From: Isoetes taiwanensis
Taxonomy: Eukaryota > Streptophyta > Lycopodiopsida > Isoetales > Isoetaceae
Reading direction: 5' to 3'
Assembly: GCA_021234155.1 (NCBI GenBank)
Contig: JAJEKV010000041.1
Span: 6,565,249-6,629,248, forward strand
Length of the DNA stretch: 64,000 bases
Shown here: piece after piece, positions 51,079 through 62,466 of the stretch
Layout of the letters: every line of letters begins with the position of its first letter
Numbering within the stretch: position 1 is the stretch's first letter
Notes under the pieces: model-generated
The model's database searches: none
What the model was told of the DNA's origin: nothing
What the model saw: only the letters and a program-made list of their open reading frames with translations
Translations under genes and position numbers: made by a program

Positions 51079-52316
51079 CTGCATTAAAAAACGATAAGGT
51101 AAAATAGTATGTACTATGATCAAAAGAGACAGAAAGAAAGAGACCGAGACATCGTTTTACCATGTTTTAACATGGCGTTAGAAGATTATATCAAGAGGTC
51201 TTAAAGCCATACATAGATTTTATGTCTGACACAATTTTTATGTCTATGATATATGAGCACACATTTCTTTTAAATAGAAAGATTTTCTATTAGAGTTAAG
51301 AATATATATAGGGAAAATTTTAAAAATACCCTTAAATTTTAGTGCATTTGTCAAAATGCCCTTGTATTTCTAATATTTATCAAAATGCCCTATTTTTGTA
51401 TACGCTTCTACGCTTCTGAATCCTTGAAGACCTATACAGGTCCGATAGATGAATTTTGGCCATTGCTCCTACCAATCCTGCATGCAATATGGCTTTTGAA
51501 ACCACTCAACCAGATTTTTATTACAGAAGTTTGCTTCTTCTTCTAGAGCTTCCACTAGCCCCAAATTAATTTCTTTATTAAAAAATTCCAGCTATGGTGC
51601 TCTTACAGGTATTAATTTCTGGATCCAGAGATTACAAGCTCAAATCCGAGTCAAGCTTTGAACTATTTGTTCTTGATTTGAAACGATCAAGCTTTGAACT
51701 ATTTGTTTATGATTTGAAACGAGGATTTCTAATGAAACCAAAAGCCAGAAATTTGAGACAAAGCCATAATGAAACTTAGTTCCAGCGATTATAGTTTCAG
51801 CTTTGGCGGAACTGTACAAGCCAACCAATCAACAACAGATAGCAATCATGTCTTCGCTGGATTCAAGGTGCCATTTTTCAGTAGAGACCGCATTTGTGAC
51901 ATCTCCGACATCCTCTGGTTAATTTGTCTGCTAAATCCATTCTTGTTGCTTCCAATCTTTCCGTTCGATTCCTCTATTCAATCTGATTCTATTTTGCCCT
52001 TGTTTTGAACTAATTGCTCTGTTCTGTCCCTATTTCTTAGTAAAATCCATCGGTTCCAAAATCTAGAAACAGGTAATCTTTCAACCCAGGAAGAAGAATT
52101 AGTCATGAATCAATAAATCCTAAATTGTAGGGCAAGCATTACGTGCATGATAAACAAGAAGATAAATGGGGCAAAAGATGAGCATGGCTATGGCCAAAAA
52201 CAAAACGATGTGGGAGTTTTCACCCCGCCATACTAGGGGCATTTTGGTAAATATTAGAAATATAGGGGCATTTTGATAAATATATGAAAATACAAGGGCA
52301 TTTTTAAAATTTTCTC
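51079..52316 (-). other. Start of long intron, no gene seen
   Basis: Contains a short tandem duplication (TCAAGCTTTGAACTATTTGT at about 51650 and 51689) and two AAATGCCC/GGGCATTT-rich patches (51330-51390 and 52245-52310). These are roughly inverted to one another and may be the ends of an old element of about 1 kb. No coding domain. Confidence 0.4.
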
Positions 52317-52470
52317 ATATTATATATACAAGAAATTTAATGCGTCCTACGGTGCATGTTCGAGTTTTAGCATGTTCCTATGCTGCAAGTTCTTGTATAT
52401 TATATATACAAGAAATTTAATGCGTCCTACGGTGCATGTTCGAGTTTTAGCATGTTCCTATGCTACATTC
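52317..52470. repeat. Tandem duplication, about 78 bp unit
   Basis: Two near-identical copies of a unit starting TATTATATATACAAGAAATT and containing ACGGTGCATGTTCGAG then GCATGTTCCTATGCT, at about 52318 and 52396. Confidence 0.85.
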
Positions 52471-52474
52471 TAAA

Positions 52475-53180
52475 AGAATCTTTTGAGAATACTCTAAATT
52501 CATAGATTCTCTAAGATTCTACCAAGGTTCTCTTGGAGGTTTCATGGAGATTCCTCTAAATTTTATAAGATTCCCTCTAGATTCCATTAGATTTCCGTAG
52601 ATCCTCTAAGATTCTATGAAGATCCCCCTAGATCCCCTTAGATTCCCTTAGATCCCTTTAGACTTTATGAGATTGCCCTAGGTTCCCTTACATTATATGA
52701 GATTGAAAGAGATTCTATAAAGATTCCCCTAGACACTCTAAGATTTCATCAACATTTTTTCATTTTTTTAGATTCCCTTAGATTTTATGAAGATTCCCTT
52801 AGATCCCTCAGATTTTAAGAGATTCCCTTAGGCTTGTAAATATTTTCCCAGATTCTCTTACATTTTATGAGATTTTTTTAGATTCTATTAGATTCTTCTG
52901 GATTTCTTTAAATTCTAGAACTTTTTAGAACATTCTAAGACTTTCTGGAACATTCTAAGACTTTCAATATATTCTAGAACTTTCTGAAAGTATTTCCCTA
53001 AATTTCCTTACATTCCCGTAGATTCCCCTACATTCTAGAACATTCTAAAATTTATTAGAACAATTTGGAACTTTCTGGAAGAATTTTCTTAGATCCCATA
53101 TTCTCTTATGTTCTAGAACTTTCTAGAAGATTCTAGAACTTTCTAGAGCCTTCCAGAACATTCTAGAACTTTCTTGAACT
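52475..53180. repeat. Simple-sequence satellite: GATTCCCTTAG to TTCTAGAA array
   Basis: The first part (52475-52900) is built of variants of AGATTCCCTTAGATTTTATG. The second part (52900-53180) shifts to CATTCTAGAACTTTCTAGAA variants. The last 70 bp (53111-53180) are seven contiguous 10 bp units of TTCnnGAAnn form. No coding content. Confidence 0.85.
53111..53180. promoter_or_regulatory. Seven contiguous heat-shock-element-like units
   Basis: Seven consecutive 10-mers begin TTC and have GA at positions 6-7; six of the seven match TTCnnGAAnn fully (the fourth is TTCTAGAGCC). Alternating nTTCn and nGAAn pentamers are the recognised binding site of heat-shock transcription factors. Because it sits in a satellite array inside an intron, a regulatory role is only inferred. 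Confidence 0.6.
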
Positions 53181-53259
53181 AGCTAGAATGTTAGTCTATT
53201 TTATCTTAATGGGAACATTACCCTTAAGTACATTTAAAACATAAAACATTCATGGAATT

Positions 53260-53345
53260 AATGCTTGGTCTAGTGGTTAGAATGGGGGGCTGGGGGGTCA
53301 ATGGCCAGGGTTCGAATCCTCCACACAACATAAAAATTTTAAAAG
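53260..53345 (+). repeat. tRNA-derived SINE head
   Basis: A box TGGTCTAGTGG at 53266-53276 and B box GGTTCGAATCC at 53309-53319, both matching RNA polymerase III consensus, with 32 bp between them containing two G runs. The sequence after the B box does not complete a tRNA acceptor stem, so this is a SINE or pseudo-tRNA. Confidence 0.65.
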
Positions 53346-53730
53346 CCTTTTCCTAAAGGATGAGCATTCAACCTGGGCCGTAGGGTCTTGGACCCGATCA
53401 AGGGTCGAGATAAACTCATGTGCACCTTAGGATATGTGCCAAGCCACGTGAGCCGTAAGATCTCGGATCGACGATCAGGATCGGATCAACCTAGACCGTA
53501 GGATCGATTACATATAATTCCCAAAGCCATGTGCACCGTAGGATGTGTCCCAAAGCCACGTGAGCCGTAGGATCTCAGACCGACGATCAGGATCAGATCA
53601 ATCTGGACCGTATGATCGCTTACATATAATCTGAAACAAACTCCCAAGCCATCTGGGCCGTAGGATGTGTCCCAAAGCCACGTGAGCCGTAGGATCTCGG
53701 ATCAACGGCCGGATTCAGGAGGACAAACAT
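53346..53730. repeat. Three copies of a CACGTG/CCGTAGGATC repeat, about 105 bp
   Basis: Blocks of GCCACGTGAGCCGTA, then GATCTCGGATC, then GACGATCAGGATCGGATC lie at about 53441, 53555 and 53676. Linkers contain TGTGCACCGTAGGATGTG. Each copy has a CACGTG G-box core. It lies just after the SINE head and could be the SINE body or an unrelated minisatellite. Confidence 0.7.
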
Positions 53731-55737
53731 AAGAACATATATTATGATATGTAGCTGATCCGAGAAATTTTTTCGGCCGGCAGCCGACGGCAGGAAAATA
53801 TTAAAAGTAATAAACACTTGCTTCAAATTACATACAGAAAAAAAATTTCAGGAAGAAATTTTTGTTAGCAGCTATGGCGGAGGCAGACATTGCAGTGGCA
53901 GCTCGTGAAAGCAGCAACCCACGACTGAACAGAGATGCAAATGTGGGATGAACTGGATTTGACTCAAAGCTCTGTTTCATGCCAGGCTTGAGCTTCAAAA
54001 GGGTTTTTACCTTCTGTTTCATGCCTGAGGCCTTTTTCCACGACAAGCTTGTCCTGAACTTCGATTTGGTCTGGGCTTTAAAGTCCTATTCTGGTGATCA
54101 TTCAAGCTTCTAGATTTAAAAATTTGTAGGGTTCTTATTTAAAAATCACCCAAGTAACTTGCTCTTTCTATCGGTTCTTCTGGAAATTTAACTCTAACCC
54201 TATTTTCGCTTTTGGGTTTAAGATATACAAAAGAAAACTTTCTAATCACGAAAACTTGCGGTAGTATTCCCAAAACAAATTCCGGTTAAACTACTATATA
54301 CCACAGAACGTCTCTCTGCAAAGATTCTGTGGCGTGGATCCTTACCAGAGTCAATGTTTTGAGGCAAGTCAATTGCTGCAGCATGTCTTTGCTCCAAGAT
54401 CTAGAAAATAGTCATTGCAGCAGGTCTGTGGAAAACCTAGATTTTATATTATTATATATGTCTTATATTTAGATAATGGAAAATGGATTTTTTTAGGACG
54501 TGTCGTACGTATGACATGGAGGTGACATGAAGCCCAAAAGGGTGTCTTATAAAATAAGAGTGCTGTGGAAAAAGGGCCTGAATCTAAACTCCATAATCTC
54601 TATCGTATTTGGCTGCTACGCTATAGTATAAGCTGTATTTGAGCTCTTATCCCTTGTTTATGCCAGACTTAGTGTCAATTACTATGATCCATGTCGGATT
54701 TGGGTTAAGACCCTGTGACCCATGTCGGATTTACTCTTTCCCATGCCTCCTCATGAGTTAGAATGTTTTGGCCTGAAATGAAAATCTGCAAGACCCTCTA
54801 AATCTCGCTAGAAGATCCATATATATGCTCTGCGAATCAGAATTTTGGCGTAAGATACAGCCAAAATGAATCTTATTATGGATAGCTGGGTGGGGATGGA
54901 AAAGAAAGAAGAGTGCCCTAGGTTTTCGAGTTCATTATGGTCGGAATAGTGATCCAACCTGCAGTGCACTTCAAAACATAGAAAAACAATATCCCACATG
55001 GCGGCGCCACTATAGAGAGTGGGGATGCATATTGCGCGTGATAAAATGTACAGAAGTTTAAAGTAATTTGAAGCAAGTGTTTATTGCGATATCACATGTG
55101 ACTGCATAAAATCTCCATTAATAAATCGTTGGCATCTTCCTCTCCTTCTCATTTCTTTCTGAACAGGAACTCTTACAAGCTTGCAGGATCTGGAGCGGAT
55201 TTGTATCAGCACTCTGTTGGATCAGGTCTTGTCAAATTTGAGTAAGATATGAGCAAGAATTCATCAAATCTGTAACAGAAAGTATAGACAGTTGCTTTTT
55301 AGAGCTTTTGTGACGATTCTTGAGTAAACTGAGTTTGAATTATATTTTGATCAATGAGTCGTTTTTTATCAGCAGATCAGTATTATCAAGTTGATGTACA
55401 GTTTCAAGGCATGTAGGCTAGTTTCTTGAATGATTTGTTGGACAGATTTCAGTCCACAGTTGACTCCTTTGATAACTTTTTGAAATAAAAGACGCATGAT
55501 CTGCAACTAAAAGATATCTGAGAATATAAACAATTGTTTTCAAGAGTCTTTGTGATGATTCTTTGTAGATTTGAATTATACTTTAATAAGTGGTTTGGTT
55601 TTGACCACCACTAGACCAGCATGATAAGGTTGATTTACAGTTTCAAAATGCTCCATTCACAGTTTCAAGACGTTTCAGCTTCTTCTTGACTCTTGAGCTT
55701 TATCTCCATGACTCTTCATCTTTTTCTCACTGATACC
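53731..55737 (-). other. Intron sequence, no supported gene
   Basis: A minus-strand frame at 54046-53828 (MKQKVKTLLKLKPGMKQSFE) has two related MKQ..K segments but no recognisable family. The rest is AT-rich without clear repeats. Confidence 0.35.
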
Positions 55738-56938
55738 CCATGATATAATGCTTGCTGAATTTAATGTGAAACCTCTGAGGGTTGAAATTGCCTTTCAAAC
55801 AGTGACTTATTTACATCAGTTACACCGTTTTGGACAATCACAAGGTGGTAAAAAAAGACTTCCCTGGTTGGCATATGTGTCGTCTAAAATATACATTGGT
55901 TTAAAATATACGTTGGCAGACCAGGGTAAGCGCTGTTGGTCCTCAAGGACATCTAAATTGTTTGAGAAGATGGGCTTCTCTATGGGAAATATCCCACCTT
56001 TTCAATACAGTATAATGGATGATAATCTGAATTTTACTCAGCAAAAAGTTTATCAACTTATACGCCATGACTTGGAGTGTCTTTATGTTTCAAATATATG
56101 GGTAAATCCCGTCAAAGATCTGCCTGCTAAAAAGAAATTCTATAAGGATAACTATATCAGCAGATGGTTTTATCGTAAGGCCTGGATATTTGGATATTGA
56201 TCTGCCGAATAAAGTGAGATGCTCTATGGGGCAGTTTAGAGTGTCATCTAACCAGTTGGAGATTGAGGTTGGTAGGGCGAAAAATATTAGTCGTGAAGAT
56301 CGGAAATGCCCAATGTGCGATTTTATAAGAACAACATTTTATTTTTACCTGCCCAACTTACTACAGCATTAGAGGCAGATATCATTGTCTTTTTTAGAGA
56401 CCCCGCATCTCTACGATACCTAGTAGTAGAATATTACAATTAGAAATGTGTATCTCACTTTGTATATGAACTATCCCTAGAACGGAGAAATATTCTCAAA
56501 CAAAATAATCCAACAGGCCTGAAACAAACAGAAATAACCTTTTTATCTGAGTCAAACGATGATAGAAGGCATCACAGAAGAGGAAGTATCCTGACCCTAA
56601 AGGGTGACTTTGGCACTGTCTAAGAAGATAAAACAATCTGCAGCCATGAAACATAAAAAGTCTTTCCAGAATAGGCTGAGCATCAAGCATCAAAGCAAGC
56701 CAAGAAAAGGTATTATGAATTACTTTGCAGCAGTCACAAGAACAAATGGGCTATCCCCATCAAAATCTACCTGAGCAGATTCTTAGGGTTTCACTATAAG
56801 TTCCGTTAACTTATTATTTTTGTTTGTATATTTTAGATAACAGGAGGGTTTTCCTCCTGGAGGTCTTGAATTCTGTATGTGTTATGGTCTTATAGACCCT
56901 TCGGATCTTACGTAGACGTTAATAAATCTTTCTTTCTT
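55738..56938 (+). mobile_element. 5'-truncated LINE (family shared with 62.6-63.9 kb), plus strand
   Basis: Starts inside ORF2: MLAEFNVKPLRVEIAFQTVT, then QSQGGKKRLPWLAY, SMGNIPPFQYS and QLIRHDLECLYVSNIWVNP (55748-56200). A frame change follows, then SNQLEIEVGR and a degraded CPMCDF motif. A 3' UTR runs to the conserved tail at 56872-56935: ATGGTCTTATAGACC, cTTCGg, GTAGACGTTAATAAA, then TTTC repeats. The protein is clearly homologous to the minus-strand frame at 63870-63304. Confidence 0.85.
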
Positions 56939-57059
56939 TCACTCAATCTATTTCCAATTTTTTAGATCCAACCATGATTGATGACATTGCAGTTAGAGAG
57001 AACGTTTTTAACACTCTTTGAAACTGAACTTTAACTAGGGACTGAAAGAATTTGAAAAA

Positions 57060-58552
57060 AACTGAAGTATATCAAGTTATAAGTGAGTGAACTTCCAGTA
57101 ATCTTCATCTCCCTGAACCGAAAACCAATGAGTGGTTTGGTCATGCCATCTGCAAGTTGTTTGCCTGTTGGCATGTGAGATTTGGTCACATAGGAGACAA
57201 GAGTTATCCCGCTTGTCCTTAGTTGAAGGCATTCTCAACTTGCATTCTCAAGTCAGTTCTCCCAAATCATTCTCAAGTGTGAGGGATGTCATTTAAAAAA
57301 GCAAACTCAAGCTCTTTATCCTACACATGCTGCAGACAGAGCAGAAACAGAGTTTCAGGCCACTGATTTGGTACCCCTATATTTTTGCTTGGGTGTGGAA
57401 GTGTGGGAACATTCTACATCCATTCAGTTGACTCAAACAAAGTACATTAAAAACTTCTTGGCTTTCCACATGGAGCACTGCAAACAGACCCTAAAATCTT
57501 ATAAGCCAGGTAATAAACTTGCTATTGATGCTAATGGATCCATTTTTTTTGTGTCACTTGTATCGAAAGAAGTTGGTTCACTTATCTATCTCACCATTAT
57601 TCGACCAGACATTGCATTTTCAGTTTGTCAGAAGAGTAGATTCATGCATGACTTTGGAAGATCTACCACTGGATTTGTGTCTCTATTTGGAAACAGTCCG
57701 CTCACATGGAATCCAGGAAACAAAACACTCTCAGTTTGAGCATAACTGCGGCTGAACTTAAAGCTTTAACTGCTGAAAGCCAAAAAATGCTATGTATACT
57801 ACATCTTCACGATTTGCAGCTACCAATCAAACCAGTGAAGATTTGTGACAAAGCAGGGGTCATAAATCTCACCAAGGACTTCAAATACCACCCTCCAACT
57901 AACATCTATACCCTATTCAATCATGAAGAAGTTAAGGGCTTGCCTCCCATTCATGAAAATGATGGCATATGCGAAGCATGTGTTTTGGGGAAATAACATA
58001 GGATGCCTTCCCCAAAGGATGAGTCAAGTACTCCGTTGGAGCTCACTCATGCGGAACTTTGTGGATATATGCCAGAAACATCACTTGGTGGCATTATACT
58101 TCCTTTTGTTTGAGGATGATGATGATTATTCTAGAATGATGTGGATTTATTTTTTCAAAAGAAAATCTGGAACTGTTGAGCATTTTCAGAAATTTAAGTT
58201 GCAGGTTGAGGCTGAAACAGGGCAGAAGATTCGCTGCCTTAGGACTGATAATGGAGGAGAATTCACTTCAAAGAAGTTCGAGGAATTTTGTGCCCAGAGT
58301 GGCATTCAAAGACACGTCACTGCACCATATTCCTCGCAGCAAAATGGAGTTGTTGGAGAGATGCAATCGGACCATTGCTAACATGCTCAGATCCCTTATG
58401 GCTCAATGGAAAATGCCTCATAGGGTTTGTGTTGAAGCGGCTTTGACTTCAGTCTATCTTCTCAACAGGTCGCCAATAAAAAATTTGAATGGCACGACGC
58501 CTTATGAGGCGTGGCAGAAAACCAGGGGTAAGATACTTGAAAATTTTTAGAT
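57060..58552 (+). pseudogene. Scrambled Ty1/copia fragments: RNase H tail, RT/RNase H, integrase
   Basis: Three copia pieces are out of normal order. (1) Minus strand, about 57195-57070: SHMPTGKQLADGMTKPLIGF, the RNase H C terminus. (2) Plus strand 57368-57905: end of RT (CLGVEVW, LTQTKYIKNFL, GSLIYLTIIRPDIAFSV), then, after an internal deletion, RNase H (GRSTTGFVSLFGNSPLTW, then ICDKAGVINLTKDFKYHP). (3) Plus strand 57915-58552: GAG-pre-integrase (VKGLPPIHENDGICEACVLG) and integrase core (DYSRMMWIYFFKRK, CLRTDNGGEFTSKKFEEFC, APYSSQQNGV). In Ty1/copia elements integrase comes before RT, so piece 3 following piece 2 is a rearrangement. Stops and shifts are present throughout. No LTRs seen. Confidence 0.85.
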
Positions 58553-60000
58553 GCAAAGCATTTGTTTTCATTCATAAAGAACGAGGCAGAAAAAAATCTG
58601 ACCCCTCAATAGAAAACAATTCTGAGACTAACAGCTCTGAGATCTTCTGAGATCTTGAGATCATCCATGCAAGGAGTTTTTAAGTTCTTGCTCCACAAAT
58701 CCCCGTAATATTCCTACAGCAATTTCTGACACCATCTTTGAAGTTTCTTTTGCATGATCATGTATTGCAACTTGCTACATCGTGCTTTCCACATTGTTTA
58801 TGCCTAGAGCTTCACGCCAAGGACTATCAATCCAACGAGAAGCATCAGAATTTCTGAAACTTGCAGTACTGTTGAGAAAAAAATGTCAAATAATATCTCA
58901 GACTTTCCAAATTAACTCTGCTCAATTTGAGATTTCTGTTGCTTTTTCTGTTCATTATTCTGCCCAAACTCGGATCTCCAGAGGTTTTGGGAACTATAAA
59001 TGTAGTTTGCCAAATCTTGAGACGCAGAGGATGACCTATAGTTAGCTTTATAGATGTGTAACCTATATCATTCACATCAAGAGTAATCTCTGAAGGGTTC
59101 TGTCCTCTTATAACATGCTAGAGACCTTGTGAAATTAGTGATCATGTCATTTGAAATCTTCATTTTTAATAGTTATGACTGCTAAGAAACTTATCTTTCA
59201 GAGAAGCGACAATCTCATACAACCCCTCCTGAATTATCATAAACTCCTCCGGAACTGTAAAGTGCTACACAAATCTAATTGGCTGCAAGCTGTGTCACAA
59301 ATACAATTAATCTAAAGTTAGGTCAGATTATTGAAAGATATTCTGCTCTCTGCTCCATACCCTGCAGATCCATTAGCCCAACAAGAATTAAAGGCCATTA
59401 AGAACCCTAAATTTTATCTCCACAACAATACTAATTAACATTAAAGGCCATTAAGGTCTGCTACGTTAACATGCAAAATATATCGTCCCTTGTCCTTTAC
59501 ACCCTTTTGGAAGGATAAAATATGGCTTCCGCCTCATTTCGATCAATCTTGGCCACATTAAACCCTGAGGTCCATAGACACGCAAACACAGCTTTCCTAG
59601 ATCCGATCACAATTTGCCAAACGTCACAGACCTAACTCCAATTCGACAGATCTTCGCTAATCATCATAGACTCCAAACTACACAACTCAAGGTCTTCTCT
59701 CAAACATCAAATCCGAGTACTAAACTCCAGATCCAACTCTTTCCAAATTTAGACGAAAAAACTTGCAAGATTGCATAAATGTCTGCAGAGAATTTTTCAG
59801 CTACCACATTCTAGACCCGCAGCACGTTCTAGCCCCCTTCTAGACCAATTCTTGCAATAAATGCAAGAAAAATTGATGCCAATTCCTCCGAATACCACAC
59901 TCTGATCCCCCTGCTAAGCTCCAAAACTCATCCCATCCCGCATTCCTGCTCTAATACAATCAAGATTTATGAAACCACTGTATGCATATATATATGCTAG
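58553..60000. other. Intron sequence, no supported gene
   Basis: Continues after the copia integrase. No further copia domain, gene or clear repeat found. Confidence 0.4.
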
Positions 60001-60001
60001 A

Positions 60002-60249
60002 ACGGAAGAGATACACGAGATAGCTAGGCTATGAGTAAACTGGATAAAGAACTATAAAGCATGACTATGGCTTTATAGGAGAGCCATGTCAGTAACATAC
60101 ATGGCATGCCTCAGTCATCTAAGATACGGAAGAGATACACGAGATAGCTAGGCTATGAGTAAACTGGATAAAGAACTATAAAGCATGACTATGGCTTTAT
60201 AGGAGAGCCATGCCAGCAACATACATGGCATGCCTCGTCATCTAAGATA
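60002..60249. repeat. Tandem duplication, 124 bp unit
   Basis: Two nearly identical copies start ACGGAAGAGATACACGAG at 60002 and 60126. They differ at about three positions near GAGAGCCATGYCAG. The second copy ends about 28 bp before the methyltransferase exon, in the start of its downstream intron. Confidence 0.9.
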
Positions 60250-60276
60250 TTACAAAACTAAATTCATGGTAATTAC

Positions 60277-60378
60277 CCGTAACAAGGGTAAGAATTGAGC
60301 CATATAATTTGTTGAACCCAAGAATGTAGTAGCTACAAATATGCCGCCAGGTTTCAAAACTCGGCTTATTTCTGCCAC
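60277..60378 (-). CDS. SAM-dependent methyltransferase, penultimate exon
   Basis: 102 bp, 34 codons on the minus strand: VAEISRVLKPGGIFVATTFL, then GSTNYMAQFLPLLR. AEISRVLKPGG is the post-SAM-binding motif of class I methyltransferases. A 3' splice site (TGTGTTTGCAG) precedes it and a 5' splice site (CGG/GTAATT) follows it, both at codon boundaries. It joins in phase to 50935-51078. The SAM-binding exons (with the glycine-rich motif) should lie further upstream on the minus strand, but I could not find them between 60379 and 64000. They probably lie beyond the right edge. The substrate is unknown. Confidence 0.78.
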
Positions 60379-60528
60379 CTGCAAACACAAACCAATAACA
60401 GATAGTATTACAAATTGTGAGCATACCCTAAATAAGTTAGCCTAATGTAGCTAGACTAAATTAGGGTATGCAGCTAATATAAATGACATCATTTCCTAAT
60501 CTGCGGCTGCTTACATTCTTTCACAGTG

Positions 60529-60682
60529 TAACGAGGCCATGAGCACTGACCAAGATATACATGAGCTGCTTTGCTTTCTAGATTGACCAAATACCTAATA
60601 AACTATGCAATGAGGCCACAAGCACTGACCAAGATATACAAGCTGCTTTGCTTTCTAGATTGTCCAAATCGCTAATACCATC
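60529..60682. repeat. Tandem duplication, about 77 bp unit
   Basis: Two copies of AACGAGGCCATGAGCACTGA / CAATGAGGCCACAAGCACTGA followed by CCAAGATATACA and GCTGCTTTGCTTTCTAGATT, at about 60529 and 60606. Confidence 0.8.
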
Positions 60683-60757
60683 AAGCAGCAATTGAGCTGA
60701 TCACTATATATTGAGCACATATTAGGGTCAAATTGAAAATGATACATCGACATGGTA

Positions 60758-61134
60758 TCATTTGGGACTCACATCCAGTACCATTCTTGGTTGCTTTGCA
60801 TCAACATCAAATGAATCCACCTGAGATATGAACTCGGGGGACACAACTAGGTAGTCTACCATAGCGTTACCACCTTTATAAGGAAAGCATGTATAACTAG
60901 CAGAATCAGGCCACTTTTGAAGCCCATTCATATTATAATCTGTCTTAAGTCCCACAACATCGTCCATATGCTGTAACAGGGGCATTGTCGCAATATGATC
61001 ATTTGGCTAAAGTCTGGGCTTGCAAGTTCCTTCTCTGGCTCTGTCATTTTTGCCTTAAGATTTGCCATCTCTGTCTTTAGTAAATATAATCTGTCCAGCG
61101 GTCCATTCAAATGCCTCCCCGAGATTTGAAGCAT
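60758..61134 (-). pseudogene. LINE endonuclease-domain fragment
   Basis: The minus-strand frame 60985-60758 contains GLQKWPDSASYTCFPYKGGN, then AMVDYLVVSPEFISQVDSFD. This pattern (WPDS.S.TCFP..GG..VVDY...SP) is the late endonuclease block of fern/moss-type LINE ORF2s; compare SSVVDYVLVPEQ in LINE-A. The upstream frame 61134-60928 has a helical stretch (MANLKAKMTEPEKELA) of uncertain origin. Confidence 0.6.
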
Positions 61135-61870
61135 AAAATCTTGGCCAACACTAGGGTAGTAGAAGTTCCTGTTCCAACAGGGCCAGCAGTTGGCTGGCGA
61201 TTATACTTGGCAATTGTACTGATGTCTCCATCAGAGAAGCTTCAGACACATGGGCCACAAGGGGAATGGTTTCGGCAAAAGAGAAGTTCGATTGTTGGGT
61301 AACGATGCCTAAACGAATGGTTCCAGCAGGTCGGAACAGCAAATGGATAAAAAAGGAGTAAATTGGTCGTCCAAACGTGGACAAGGTGGTCGTCAAAAAA
61401 CAGGAATTAGAGACCAGAAGACTAGGAAGGCACAACTTCATTATCCAGCATCTCAATCATACAATTCTGTAAAATCCAATGATAAAGGTAAAGGTAAGAA
61501 GGAAGATGCTGCTGCCCAAGAAGAGATTTTAGGGAGGCCAGCGGATTCACTATTGGTGGAGGCTGGGTTTTCTGGTCCATTCTCATACATACTTAGGGTT
61601 AGGAGTGTTTTTACCCATCGAGTTAGTGTAAAATTCACATGGCATATCCCCTTTATCCCTCGGACATCTCTCGGGCAGGGAGTAAGGACAAGTCCCGCTG
61701 TAACTACTATCCTGAAATATAACCACCTCCAAAGCTTGTTTTTACTGTTGCTGTCAATCCAGAGCATTTCACTAGAAGTTTGTTCCATGAATTCAAGTCT
61801 TTTCACCAATACACAAAACCCATAGGTAAGGAATACTTTGGAAGTCATTATAAAGTTGAAGACTGATCCG
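61110..61870 (+). other. Basic ORFs of unknown origin
   Basis: The plus-strand frame 61343-61825 (160 codons) starts with a basic region (MDKKGVNWSSKRGQGGRQKT) and an EILGRPADSLLVEAG segment before low-quality sequence. The frame 61111-61302 precedes it. Composition suggests a nucleic-acid-binding transposon protein, but I cannot assign it. The sequence from 61871 to 62399 has no recognisable feature. Confidence 0.3.
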
Positions 61871-62399
61871 GAAGCTGAAAATTAGCATCTTGTACCACTG
61901 CCATGGCATAAACCCCCAAACAAGCTAACACCAAAATGCAGCAGCCTAAGTCATATGACAGTGCATCATCAATCCAATAACTGCCCCTAAGTTACAAAAT
62001 ATGCTTGACAGACCATCTTCTCTGCATAATACAACAAATTCCCCCAGCCCAAGACACTTCATTACCCTGGGAAACAGCTTTCATCCTCATAGATCTACAC
62101 TCCTTATCTCAACATTTACCATATTTTCCAGCGATTGTAAAAGATCTGAAGAATGCCTCTAATCAGCCAAGAACAACCTAGAATCCTTGAATAACTGACC
62201 AGATTCTTCTCTATAAATGCTCAAATCCCCCCTGGAGTCTAAGCTTTCTAGATGTTCTCTGCAAATCTTCATGATTTGCATCTCAGGCTTTAGCATTACG
62301 TCAAGAAACAAGATACACTCAATAATGCAATGCAGCTAAACAATTACTCTCTCAGAACCTAAGCTTTGGCACCATGTTAGAATTCAGAAAAACTGGGAG

Positions 62400-62466
62400 A
62401 AAGAAAGAAAGAAAAGGAAGATTTATTAATGTCTACATAAGACCCGAAGGGCCTATGAGACCATAA
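62400..62466 (-). mobile_element. Isolated LINE 3' tail
   Basis: The minus strand reads ATGGTCTCATAGGCC, cTTCGg, GTCTTATGTAGACATTAATA, then TTCC/TTTC repeats. Only about 100 bp of preceding sequence separates it from the next tail at 62580, so it is an extremely 5'-truncated LINE copy. Confidence 0.75.

Noticed and set aside
57706-57996. RNase H to GAG-pre-integrase fusion as a novel protein
   Set aside because: The fused frame is short, has stops on both sides and joins partial domains of a decayed copia element. Kept only as a rearrangement finding.
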